Origin: Protonemura montana
Taxonomy: Eukaryota > Arthropoda > Insecta > Plecoptera > Nemouridae
Length of the DNA: 64,000 bases
Assembly (NCBI GenBank): GCA_947568835.1
Contig: OX387605.1
Location: 20,278,418-20,342,417 of the forward strand
Direction of reading: 5' to 3'
The translations under genes and the position numbers were made by a program. Below the pieces are notes generated by a model. That model was not told where the DNA came from. It saw only the letters and a list, made by a program, of their open reading frames with translations, and ran no database searches. Of the stretch, positions 37,689 to 59,295 are shown in pieces (positions within the stretch are counted from its first letter, which is position 1; every line of letters starts with the position of its first letter).

Positions 37689-37976
37689 CCTCATCAAGCT
37701 GTCGAACCTCTCTGCCAGTCCTAGGCGCCGCGACGCCTGACCTATTCTGGACGATTGACGGAGCCTGTGATGGAGATCTCTCTCCAGAGAATGCTCCAGG
37801 AACGAAAGATGACTTGACGACGTCACACTGCTCTGACCTACGTGGTTGCCGGACGCCGATGACCAATGCGAGCGAGCACGAACCACGGACCCCCTACGCA
37901 ACGACGGGAAGTCGAGGTCGTCTCTGTCGAACCACGCGCTCTCCATTCCGTCGCCGTCAGGGTACAAACGAACGCG
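37689..37976 (-). CDS. Orphan internal exon, 96 codons, unknown protein
   Basis: Acceptor TTTTGGCAG precedes 37976 and donor GGGTGAGTTT follows 37689. The exon is 288 nt, phase 0 at both ends, with no stop in frame. It starts RVRLYPDGDGMESAWFDRDD and ends RRLGLAERFDSLMR, and is Ser/Arg-rich with SSHLSFLEHSLERDLHHRL in the middle. GC content and CpG are much higher than flanks, as in the other real exons of this window. No neighbouring exon could be placed: it is not part of CCDC186, which ends cleanly at 44051, so an additional minus-strand gene is implied between about 30 and 44 kb. I do not recognise the family. Confidence 0.6.
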
Positions 37977-40900
37977 CTGCCAAAATTATGTTTAGAAATT
38001 AAGGGAAATTTTAGAATGCTAGGTTGGCGCGATCGAGCAGTATTGCCACGAGTCACTTGTACCGATATGTCTTTCAGTTGGGGAGGTCTAATTATTTTAC
38101 GACACGCATGGATTTGCGGGTGGGTTGTTTTATGGATAAATTGCAGCTTCGTAGTCAATCAACTGGTCGTGAAACGCTTGGTTGAACGAGGAAAAGCACC
38201 GAAATAAATTTCGCCGAGCGACATGACGGATTCTCTTTATAGATTTTGTCTTAATACTTCCGCATTGAATCACACTTGCTTATTGAAACGGTCGAAATTT
38301 AGCGAGATCATTTCTGGACACTATTGTTGGTAACGGTCGATGTAATTTTTGGTTAAATGCATTAAGGTGAATGCCAGAGTTGTGTTTTTGTTTATTCGAA
38401 TCGCGCGAAGAAGATGGATTTTTATTTGCTTAGGAAGCAAGATGAACTATCAACCAAGTTGACAGTTAGTTTGTTTACGTACATCATTCAAATTTAAGGA
38501 AACCATTATCACATAGAATTGTCAATCCAAAGATTCGCAAAAAACCTTTACAAGAACCTATAAAGAGCACATGGACAATACCATAATTTCCAAATTGATC
38601 AGATGACACAGTATGCAATTATTTACAGATTTCCGACTCAACAAGCACATTACAGTTTGTCTTCTTCCTTCTGAAACTATATATACTTAGTTCTTGCTTA
38701 TTCGATAACATATTGTCGGAAACACGGGCATTCCTTGTCGATGAATCGACACACACACACTACACACAGTTCGGTGCCTATAACGATGGCATAGCTGGCA
38801 CTTTGCCCTTTGCTTGACGAATCTTAATTATTCAGACTCTGTGGCGCATCACATCTTCTTGAACACGGATATTTTTGTCAGGAAAAAACCACGACTCTCC
38901 CCGTTTCCCAGTCGCCTTTTAGCAAAACGCAATCGAGGACGTTATAAGCGGTGACCGAGACTTAGTAGGTAGATTCTTCAACTCATACCGCCTACAGTTT
39001 GTCGCCTAAATTAACATACACTGTGCCAAATAATCAAACTATCCCGTCAGTCAGCGAACGATCCAGAAGTATGACAACAGGCAGTCAAGCGTACAAATGT
39101 CACATATGTAATACACCCATACTTAAATAATCATTAAAAAAAAGGTATATCGTCACTGTGTAGATTTCTGTTTCCGCCTATCGAAGATTTGTGCTCGGTG
39201 ACTTTCCCGATGCGGACAATCAGGCCACTATGCGAGTTTTCGAGCATCCCGTCCTAACTCACAGTGCATTTCGAACATGCCGAGCCAGTATGACGTCACG
39301 CGCTCAGAATAGACGCCTGGCGTCGCCGTCGGTGTTCGAGACGCTGGTGATAACCGAGCGGCGTCGTCAGGCACTCTCCTCGCTCTTCGAGGAGCTCTTG
39401 AACACTTATTTTTCTAATAGTGTCTCTTTAGGGATGCCTCGTCCCATGACCACTCTGTATGTTGATGTTCAAATGGAATTATAAATAATATACACTTTCC
39501 GGGAGATAAAGTATCTGCGAACCCAGTTGGCACATGAGATGTTTTTCATGGTCAAACTGAGAGAAAAAAGTTACTTCTCAAACTCGTGACGGAGGAGTGG
39601 GGCCATGCAAAACGAACTTTACAATGGACGATCGATGACCTGCACATATTTGTTTAATTTGCGATTCGCGGCATTTATGATCATGATTTATTACATTCAT
39701 AATTTTTGTTAGCATTATGACATGTTATATCATAGAAGTATCCCGAGTTTGACTAGCAACAAACAAAATATCTGAACGTCATATCGTTGAGGCACAGGTT
39801 GAGGTCATATACATGCTGTATGTACTGCTTATGCACATAACACATATTACTTATTTTATATTGTTACATAATACTGGTATTGAAGGTCTGTTGATTCAAA
39901 AAATAGGTGCACATTTTTTAGGAGGTTTTAGTCCATATAGGATAATTCACACTGTGCAAAATAGTGAACAAAGTTCAATAAGTGAAGGATACAGTCTATG
40001 TTGCGAAAAATACGTGTAGTGCGTACCCAGTAACATAGGTACATCATACTTAGCATCTATGCTAGTTAAAAGCCAAGTCTTTTAGATAATTTATTATTAG
40101 GGTACTGCTTTGATTTTTAGGGTTTTATTACGGTTGGATAGACTTCAATTGACTGTTTATTACCCCATTCAAGCACATGTTCATGGCTAGCCTACTGGAT
40201 TTTTGCCCGAGGAAAGCAGATATCGTAACTACTTCACTTGCAACACAGGCCCTATTAGTGCATCACTGGTAATGAGAGTGGCGTCTTTGTGCTTCCTTGC
40301 TACTCATTTGCATATGTTGTTTGTAAGATAGCGAGTTATCGGTCAATGTCAACAAGGAATTTTATTTGGCAGTGACAATGAGTTATTTTCACCGACCGCG
40401 AAGCGAGTGTCTTATTTTTATCGCCCATGCCAGCGAGAAGTGGATATTCGCGTGCGACTTCTTCGGGGAAAGTGATGTTAATGGGCGGAGGCACAATTTT
40501 CACCAATAAAATGCATTTATATTATAATTGAGGAAATAATAAAATTATATGGGACCCTTGTTACTAAGTTTTATTGTACTTTAACAAGCAGAGGTCCATT
40601 TCTGAACAAAAATGTGAGGACACGGTGATTTTTCAACCAACCATGTGTGTGTTGCGTGAGAGGGGTGGGGGGAGAAGCAGAATTTACGAACATTTCAAAA
40701 ATGGTGTAGTGATATTGCATTTACGTATCATTTACACATCTCAAATTGTTGATTTTTTATAGTTTTTTCTTCGGGGTGCTGTTATCTCCTTATACTAGTT
40801 TTATTAACAGATCTAGTTAAATTGATTAAATTAGTATACATTCCTTTACAAACGCCGTGATTCCTAGCGTTTCCCTTAGCTGTGGAAGTGGTGGAAAGGC

Positions 40901-43900
40901 CTGAATATAAATATTGTAGGTGTACCGTGAACCTATGGAATGTCAACGATCAAATTTTGCAGTAGTCAATTTACTGCTACGATAATTAGCGACGTTTCTT
41001 AAAAATGTTGATATTTTTTGAAGATAAATAGCTTTGACAAAGTTGTTTCAAACGCATAGGTGTAAAAATGTATTTAAACATTTGTTAGGGTTTTTCCAAA
41101 ATGTTTAGGCTGTTGTCGCATTTGTTTTTAATTCATTTTCAAACGCTGAATATTGCAGGTCTGTAACTTGAATAGTTTTTTAGTTATCGGCGATAATAAC
41201 AGCAGTGCACTCACAGACCGCTATGAGAGCCCTACTTTGGAAGGTCATATCTCCCACACAAGCTGGCCTAAGATTAAAAAATCCTATGGTGCATTTGGTA
41301 ATTTGTGTAACAAACGCAGGCATTTTGAAAAGGATCGGAGATGTATAGGTCAGTTTTTTTCCGGTATGCTGGTTTCAGGTAGAATGACTCATAAAGTAAA
41401 AAAAAAAAAAAATTTCCCGGGTAGTCAAATTAAGTCTTCACTTTGCTCGCTACGCTCATCCAATACTACAATAAAAAATTGTCAAGCATGTCTAGCCTAG
41501 CAGGTGATGGAATTAGATTTAGGTATGCCAGAATATCTCACCACAAAAGATTTCACACGGTGCTCACTTACTTATCATCTTGAGGTATCTAGATAAACAA
41601 TAAACAAACGAGCAGTTGGAATTGATAAAAATTACGAAAATTACGAAGTGTTCATTGCCAATGTTAATTGAAAATGAGGATGCCCAGATTCACTTCTGAT
41701 TGCGATCAATGACCATTCGATTTAATTCCTAAACGGATTTATTTGGCCTACAACAATTAATTCAGAAATGAACAAGTCCGAATATTTTCAAAATACATTT
41801 CGTCTTCAACACCTTGGAAATAATTATGATTGTAAATTAAGATACCTACTTCTTCTCGATTTGATTTAGGCCCAAGCTATCTGCAATTCTCTCTCGTCAT
41901 TTTCCCAGTTTTCCTCTACCAGTCATCACGGATGCACGGATGTTGGTTGTGATTTTTAGATTTGGTTAATTAGCTCTTTGGGTTTATCCCACCACATTCT
42001 GATTATTTTATAGTTCAGTGCTGAAAGATTGCTAGCGAATTCACAAACGCTACACCTGTTTGTAATTTGTATAGATATTTTAAAGCTTATTTGTTTATGC
42101 ATTTTCGTGAATCAATCAAGAATCTAGAAAATTGAACATCATCTCACTTACCCTTTTGATTGATTTAGTGTGGCCTTCGTTAAATTTTTTCCACAACGTC
42201 ACCATCAACAAAAAGCAAATATTTTTTATGTGAATTAAACTATTTGCAATATTTGCTGCTATTCGTTTAAAATTCATTCCAGCTGATTTTTAGCCCGATG
42301 TTTCGCGTCACCTGAGACGTAATACACACTGTAAGTCCTAGACCCCGCGAGAGTACCCTATCTTCCGCCGTGATTTTATTCGATAGATAGCTGGGAATCC
42401 CATTTGTTTATTGAGGCAACTGACCTTTCGTGCCAATTTTAACGCTCCGATATTTGAAAAAAAAAACGCACACACACACACAGCCCCCAATTCTGTCGCG
42501 ACTCGCGTCCAATAAACCAGTTGTGAGTGATTCTACAATACTGTTTTCAAGTAACTGACATTTCACAAGTTGATGCCATTATCTGTCATCACTCATCACC
42601 GTGTTTAGTAGAAAACCGTGTATCACCATGTTTTGTTCTCGGTAGCTTGACGTAATAGCTGAACATTTCGCCACCAAGGGGAACTACCGAGCACAAATAT
42701 CACGTGCAAGTATCTGTTTATATGTAATAGGCCAATTAAAAATCAATTGAAACATTTCAAAACATCAATACATTTATTTCATGAATTTATTAACGAAGTT
42801 TGTCTGCGCTGGTTGCGATTTTAAACTCTTGGATGTGCATCAACAAAAAATGTGCCACACACAAATCACCTTTTATTTTTTAAGCACTTTTTTCTTAGTC
42901 ATAATATAGAATACACAATATAATCACTTTTCTTGACAATGATCTTAAGTTCTCAGGCACAGAATTTAGACATTTGGCCAAAATACTTCCGATTATGACA
43001 ATACTATATATTATTATGAAATCCATGAACATTGTTTGAAATAGTTATTTTGGAAACTTAGAAACTACCTAGCTACTTCTTTGATTAATAAATCACAGTG
43101 TCATCAACATCAATCAGGTCCAGGATGAAGGTGGGAAGGGCGGGGGGGATGAACTTACCTAGCGAACTATCTAAAACCAAACAAAATCACTTTCTAGAGA
43201 TTTTGAGAACCAATGAAAGCACGATCACAAATTCACAATTTAAAAAAATACTGATTTCACACCTCAACTAAATTAGCATACACCACTTATATTTGAAATT
43301 GGAATGGTATCTTATCACCACTGACCACTTGATTATAGTTGATGGCTTAGCCATGTTTTAACTGCCATATCTAATGAAATGAAATACATTTGATTTGTAT
43401 GACTAAATACTTGAAAACAGGTATAGTAGTTTTAGTATAGTACTCGATATTTTTTTCTAATCTAATGTAAAATAATGGAAGTAAAAATGGACACCCAAAC
43501 CTATCTTAATAAGTAGCATGGATAAATTAATGAGTGATTTCCGTCTCTGAAATAATAAAATGGCACAAAAAGACTACCAAGAAAATAAATAGCAAAATAA
43601 TTATTTTACGATACAAGAAATCAACATCTAAAAGTTAAAACGGGTTTGAATGCGCAACTAGTTTTTCACTCAAATAATGTGCCCCTTTAGCCTGAATCGA
43701 TCATCCCACCGGAGATTATCATGGGTGTTGTGTTGTTAACATTTTAATATGGTGGAATTTTATGATTTGATATCAACCGAAACCGATAACAGCTGTGTTA
43801 TCGGCTGTGTCCAGGCATAGAAATGGTCTGTAAGTGGGTATTTCAAAAGGAAACAGAATTAATGATTTCAAGATGACCTCATGGATTAATCATATTAACA

Positions 43901-44050
43901 ACATGAATTAATCTATGCGTAGGTAAGGCTAGATGTGGCAGTCTTGAATGCGGTTTTCAAACGAGATAAGTCGCTACCGCTGCCAGGCTCCCCAAAGCAA
44001 ACCCCAAAGCTTTGGCACTGTTTCTCTTACTTTAACTGTACTTTATTTGA
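37977..44050. other. Intergenic or long intron, little seen
   Basis: AT-rich. It contains the candidate at 39290, a short CA run at 42467-42482, and the recurrent GCTCGCTACGCTCATC motif at 41445. No other coding signal. Confidence 0.4.
39290..39484 (+). CDS. Weak candidate small gene or first exon
   Basis: An ATG overlapping a perfect CRE (TGACGTCA, 39291-39298) opens a 64-codon frame with a GC-rich first half (SVFETLVITERRRQALSSLF, helical-looking) and an AT-rich second half. The minus strand is also open across the GC-rich part (..QELLEERGECL), so strand is uncertain. It may simply be a CpG-rich promoter segment. Confidence 0.25.
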   Translation: MTSRAQNRRLASPSVFETLVITERRRQALSSLFEELLNTYFSNSVSLGMPRPMTTLYVDVQMEL

Positions 44051-52672
<8,622 letters not shown>

Positions 52673-55600
52673 ACCAATTCTTGTTCGTATTTGGTCTCCG
52701 TATGGTAGGGTGGCCGTTGACTTCTACACCGACATGATGGTCACTCAGTTCAGATTTGAAAATAGGAATTTATTTTGAGATTGAGAAAGACTGGTCACGT
52801 CTATCTTTCATGTAACACGACCAAGAGAAGAGTGTTCTACAGTGGTGCAAAATAATTGTTGCTCCAGTGACATTTCTAACCCACTTTAAAGACCATCACT
52901 TTCTTTAAAGATAACTCATTCCCAGCTAGCAGATTCCCTATCCTCTTAATGCTATGGTAGTGCCGTACAAAGCTATCACGTTATTTTCTCAGGAAGGATA
53001 GAAAGTTCCACTGACGATAATTAAATTCACATTCTAAATATTTGTAGTTTACAATCTGCACTTCCACCTACGCTGTCGGCCATGATTTCTACTTTGACAG
53101 TTCAAGCTGGTTCAAGCAATGACGCCAAAATTGCAAATACAATTTCCCTCAAAATACGCAAAGTTCTCTCATTTCGTGGGAAATTCCCGCATCGAGGGAA
53201 TCGTAATTAAGCTACCTTTTTTTGCAAATACAATTGAATGTCTAGATGATTTCTTTGCAAATTGAAGTCTTGCGTAATAAAAGAGGAGAAAACCAAACTG
53301 TTTTGAACCACGTAAATATTTCAAAAAAGATCAGAAAAAAGGTCAGATGCTTAAAACTTATTCAAAATTGTAGCTGAAGCTTGCTGAGTCTGTTAGAGCC
53401 GGTGTTGTTCTGTGAATTTGTGAAATCTAGTCTTCTATTGAGAACCTAAAAGAGTTACATTTCTGTGGTCATCTTTGGTTTTGACATGAATCAAGCCGTT
53501 CACCCCGCTCTTTTTCAATCACATAGTGGGAACTCGAGGGCAAAACTCGACGGGTGTACTAGGTCTCAGACAAATTTTGAAGTAAGAAATTAAAGGCGGA
53601 TGGGTCTGTTACCATAAATAGTCACTGAGGCCGGCCAGTCAACCCGTAGAATGTCATTGCTATATTGCTATCAAATGATCCCCTTTGCACTTTCGTGCAA
53701 GTTTTTACCTCGATGTTTCATGAACGCAAGCCACGCTAAGTTTGACTTACTTTTTGGATGACAGTTTGCATTCAATCAATCTAAGCCAAAGCATCATCTG
53801 AAACTGAGATAAATACTAAAATTTGAGGTGCATGGTTAAAGCTATGGTGGAAGGCTCTACAGTCAGTCTGAAACCACCGCACAACTGTCAACCACGGCTC
53901 TACGGTCGGAAAATATATTTGATCCTTATAAGAAATTATGGGGGGGGGGGGGAGATTCACCCCTCCCAAACTTTATTTTGTATTCCCTACCAAATTGTAG
54001 TGGGGTTAATAGTAATTTTTTAATTATTGTCGCTAGGACATTTACAAGTTAAATTATCTGATGCCTATTTGTCTTTTTAACGCTTTCTTTTCGTCAGCCC
54101 TAACTAGCACTGGTGACAAAACCAAAATTACCTAGGGATAATTTAAAAACGTTTTGGCCTAAAGGGAAAATATCGAGTGCAGTGTTGTCAATACATTGGT
54201 GACAAAACCAAGGTCACAAAAATTAAGATTTCCAGACCCCTGTTGATGTAGATCATTTGATATTTTGGAGTAATGCTAAGCTAGGTCTTATCAGCCTACA
54301 AATATTTTTTAATGTTCTGGGTTTTCACATACATGACACCTGACAACTCAATGTCATCACCCAAGAGTGTAACATTTCTTTTGTTTTTGCACAATTAAGA
54401 AGAATAGTGTTGTCCAAATATTTATTTGAATACTTTGGATACAGATTTATTTGAAATATAACAACTATAACATAAAACTTTGTGTAAGTACTGTATTCAT
54501 AAAGATTCGGTATTGCTTTTATCTTGGGGAGATTCATGCTTCTCGTTATTGGAGTTTTTCATGCCTGAGTAATGCGCTCGGGAAACTAAAAATGACAAAA
54601 GAAAAATTGGTTATTCTAAATCAATTCAAACGATGGGTTCTTAATAAGCCTTAAATGTATTATCTTTTCTCACAAATTTATTCTGCTGTACAAGTAATAG
54701 TGCATCTAATTCTACCTAAGAATCTGTACACCTATCCAATTGCAAACACTGCCTCCATGTGTTCACTCTAACAGTACAGCAACGCTGCAACTATTATTTT
54801 AATCATCTCTCATGGAAAAAAGCAAATTTCCACACACACACACACACATGAAAGCAGGAAGAGGTTAGGAGTCAAAAATAATTGCTCACAATTTCTTTGG
54901 AGAACTTTCAAGGAAAAGTTAATGCCAGTAAATGCAGTGGATTAGGTTCTTAAAGCGAAGTGCAGAATGAAGATTGCATAACTTCTCCACTTCTCGGAGC
55001 AAACACTTGCTGTACATTCCTTTAAACTAACAATTCTACTAAATTTTAAGATAACAAACTTTGTTTCAGTATTGCAAGTCGGAGATTTGGAAATTTTAGC
55101 ATCGGCAATTTGGAGTGTACTCTCCTCATGTGCTGTATAGGAGTATCTTTTGTTAATATGTTGAGATGAATATGCACCAAATGTGCACAAGAAAACTGAA
55201 ACTCGAATTTCCCAATGGGAGCAGTGAGAAAAATTACTCAACTACACAATATTTATTTGAAGAAACAAATACAAAATTATAATAACAAGCTAAAATGCTA
55301 CAGAAATAATACAAATTAATAATATTAGACAACATAGTGTTACAATGGTGTGATGATATGAAACCTTTACAAACTCTTCCATCACTCACAGCTATTAATT
55401 TTTAATGATGTTGAGTGATTTGCCAACAAACTTTCAATCACAAACAACACTGTTGCAATTTTACTCCAAGTAATCGAGGAGGAAGCCTTCTTACAATACT
55501 GGTGTCCTTTGACAGAAACTTGCAGGCACCTACAGTCTGCGAATATACAGTCCCTTAAGGATCCCCTAGCTTCATATTCGAGATCAAAAATAACCAAAGC

Positions 55601-56454
55601 TTAAAACACATTTCGATATATTATTACTGATGTTCACGACAATTAACCAATTGAAGTGAACATAATAATATGCATCCTGAATTGAGACTATACAAATATA
55701 TAATATGAGGTGATACGATGAAAAATTATTACTGTTCATAATAGGTACAGATAGGTATAACAAGAATTATTTTAGAAGGTATTTTTATGTAACGAACTAA
55801 TCATTGAAGTGCACATGTACCTATTAAAGGAAAGACAGTGCAGAAAAAGGCAATAAATAATTTAATGCAGAACACTAATGGCACTATCTTTAAAAGACAA
55901 CGCATTTTTTTTTAATTACCAGAACTATCAACGTACACAACCAAGAATCAATCGTGTTGAAGGACAGCAAAACCCAAATTTTGACAGCTGTGCAGAAAAT
56001 AAGCATAACATACCTCTGTTGCATAAGTAATTAGAGGCCCCTTTGCAAGCAGCAATTTGAATAGGTAGATAGATGATAAGAGTTGTGCCAAACATTATGC
56101 CAAATACCTTGAGTTGAAGTTCACATCTGAGGAAGTATTTGCAATATACAAGACTCGAAAAAACTTTTTAACAACATTCAGCTTCAACAAACTGACGTTT
56201 TACAGAACAAACGCTGAAGAGTTGCAACTCTTAAATTAATTTTAAAAAGAGCTTAACCAAAAAGCACAGATAAATAAAACCAATATTGGCTCTCATATTT
56301 TTGATTGCGCCAAAAGTTGGATTCAACCAAACTTTGCTTAAAGTGCAGAGACCCAGCGAAATCGAACCGGCGTTCTTTCGTAACCGACTTTTATAAACTC
56401 GTGAGCAAATCTCGACTCGATGTTGTCGTAATTATGCGTCTGGGACACAGGTTA
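52673..56454. other. CCDC186 promoter side and UBE2R2 3' UTR
   Basis: Upstream of CCDC186's ATG (52672) I see no gene to about 55.2 kb. A 13-nt poly-G run at 53940-53952 and a (CA)n run at 54831-54849 are present. The AT-rich 55.2-56.45 kb stretch fits the 3' UTR of the minus-strand UBE2R2 gene. Confidence 0.5.
54831..54849. repeat. (CA)n microsatellite
   Basis: About nine CA units. Confidence 0.9.
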
Positions 56455-59295
56455 TCACGATTCACCGTTACCACTATCGTCACCGTCGGCATATTCACCG
56501 TCGTCGGAGTCGTTGTCCTCCTCCTCGTCGAGGTCGTAGTCGTCGTCGTAGAAGTCCGTCATGTCGACGAGGTGGTCCACTGGCTTCGGTTTGGTCTTGA
56601 TGCAGTAGTCCTCGCGAGTCATGGGGATAACGACGCCGTCTTTCTCAGCCTCGAGCCGTGCGGCGGACACTTGCTTCCTGCAAAACCAACGAGTAATCAC
56701 TCAGTTGTCTTGGGTAGTGACAGACTACAATCACCCTCCAAGATAGCTGTTCTGAGCGACGAAATCACTTTCGACACAAATATTATTTTTTAACCTTTGA
56801 CATCAGCCACCCACGGCAAATGCAGACTGATTGCAGGGCAAAAGCAGGGATTGAAATGTTTTACATCTCAGAAATGATATCTATTTGGTTTGTACCTGCA
56901 TTTTGTTTCTCTAGATATTGGGCGAAACTAATCTCAAGATACGCAAGTTTTTATATGACATTCTGGCATCTAAAACCATATAATCTAAACATTACTTGTT
57001 AAAGAGATCCAAAATGTATTCGAGATTTCTAAGAAAATAATGAGTAAGATTAGTGTATTGAGTGATTAATGAGAAATTAAGTAAGATTAACACCTCAAAT
57101 AACTTCAAAGATGGTACTAAAATAAATCTACTACTGCTAGAACTAGATTTACTAAAAGAAAAAAATTAGCTACTTGCAGCTTCTGAAACACTCATCTAGC
57201 CTTTACTAGTCTTCTAGTGTCACAGTCAGATTATGCTAATTTTACTACCTGATAATTAATTAGTTAGCACTCGGATAATAATAGTCCCCCACCCCAAACA
57301 AAAACAATCCTAGTTCACATACTGTCTCAACACTACATACTTATGTTTTATTTCATGCAGTACACACCTGATAATATTTTCATATTCTTTATCCTTCCCT
57401 TTTGAATCCTTGAATCTCCTGTACATCACAGATGCGTCCACGTTTGCGGGACTGTAGGTGTTTGGTTCGTTTAGTAGGGAGATCACTGAGAGCAGTATTG
57501 TTCTGTAACAGAAAAATTAAGAAACACATTATAAGTTGGTAAGCTATTTTCTTTCCTTTGAACTCTTTTGAAGCCTACAGCTTCACCACCTGGCCTCACT
57601 ACTCTTCTATCGCCCATCACACTAAAAAGCAAGCCACTCTTGCTGCATAACCATAGTACTTATAACCTTGCTTCTGTGCCTGATAAGGCAAATCAATGAC
57701 AAGCACTTGCCACCTTACAGTACATAAAAGAACTTAATAAGGCAGGGGCACGAAAAATGATCCAAAAACGGTGCTCTATCGATAGGAATGTTCCAAAATA
57801 GGTAAAAAAGTTAACATCTAAGGTCAGTCTCTCAAATTAACTGCATCACATTGCCATCTAGACTGCAACAAAAAATGCATTGAAAAACAGAATTATTTTT
57901 CAACCTAGCAGTCAAACTTTTAACCTAAAACACACACTTAACGCTAAAACGGTAAACCTAATTACAGCATCTACAAATGTTAAGTGCCATGCAATCTGTT
58001 AATGATAGTTACGGTTGTGGATGGAGGGGAGAGGGGAATGGAAGTGTTAAAAGCTAGCAGCACACCCCTTGAGAGTGTCTGACCTCAAAACTAAATAATC
58101 CCAAGATTCTTGTGTCGTCCCTACCGCAAGTTGCCACTAACAGTGAAAATTAGGGGCTGTGGTTTTCACTGCCCTACCAGTAAATGCACCTTGGCAATTG
58201 ATTCAACACACCAAAAAGATTTGCCGTCACTGTTCGAAGCAATGCGCAACGAGCTTTTGACGAAGGTACCAACGTAGTATCAGTGGCGTAACTATGTATT
58301 GCTAGGCCCGCGGGCAAGAATTTTCATGTTGGATTTTTCATATTACATACATACATAGATGTTTCAAGTCACGAATTCCATTTGCCCGGGGTGGCTTCCC
58401 TTTATATAAACTGCTACTTGTATTTTTTTTTCTGCCAACACAGTTGACAATAAACGTCATCAATTGCAGGTGAATAGCCAAGCCCTATTTTGGATTTTGT
58501 GTCATAGTATGCTAGCAGAAAATCTTAGTTTTTACTCATTACAGGTAGGAAAAGGCCCTGAAGGACGATATGGGTCCTTGTCAACAAGGAAATGTTCCGA
58601 ACGGGCCCGGGTAATGTTTGCAAGCAGTTTGATTATTCATTATTTTTTCGTGTCGGGAAATTTGGGCAGTCTCGACATGACGAGAACGCTAATATTTTAG
58701 TCTCATACTCGATCTGAGACACCTAAAAGATAGCTCCATCAAACTCAAGTTGTAGTGATATCCCACCATTGGGAAAAATAAGTTACCCATACCCAAAGAA
58801 ATAACGTAAATTCGGTCATTTGCGCTGACAAAGAATAAGACAGTAGCATGGAGTGTGTAGCCTACACACTCAGCGGCAGTAGCAACGTGGTGACTATGTA
58901 GCCATTATCAGGAGTAGGCTAGCTCCACAGCCTCAATGGGGTAGTGAGAGTGAGAGTGGTAGTGAGAAACTTATTAACTTTAAGATAATTTTGGCAAACA
59001 ACAAATAAATTAAACGTGGGTTGTAGGCACGGGCTCGTCTGCCGGCGCGAGTACGGCACGTGCCCAAGTTTTTTCCTCCTAGCGGGCTCCATGAGCAAAA
59101 ATCAGGGAGAAATCAGGGCAGGCGGTCACACCGCCTGCCCCGCCGATAGCAATCTTATCTCAAGGGTGCACTATGAAGTTTGACTGCCATTTCTTACCTA
59201 ACGTTTTGCGTGGGGTTCCACCGTTCACAAGGTAACTCTCCACTTTGAGGATCATCCACAGGGGGGTGGAGAATTGAAATGCAAAGATCGCCATT
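56455..59295 (-). CDS. UBE2R2: E2 ubiquitin-conjugating enzyme, CDC34/UBE2R family (last three exons)
   Basis: Exons 59198-59295, 57368-57502 and 56455-56677 join with split AG|A and AG|G arginine codons. The first contains [12 protein letters not shown] with the catalytic cysteine, then the CDC34-type acidic loop [20 protein letters not shown]. The second has [20 protein letters not shown]. The last has [21 protein letters not shown] and an Asp/Glu-rich tail ending DDSGNGES. Family role: CDC34 works with SCF (cullin-RING) ligases to build K48 chains; the acidic tail binds the cullin basic canyon. RKQVSA and the SGN.ES end are closer to UBE2R2 than CDC34. Exons for the first ~90 residues of the UBC fold were not found between 59.3 and 64 kb, so a long intron or the window edge separates them. 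Confidence 0.95.

Noticed and set aside
37866..38207. Plus-strand frame overlapping the orphan exon
   Set aside because: The minus-strand exon has strong acceptor and donor sites and better coding composition; the plus frame runs into AT-rich sequence.
56305..56793. 162-codon plus-strand frame
   Set aside because: It is the antisense of the UBE2R2 acidic tail; GAC/GAG repeats read backwards give an open frame.
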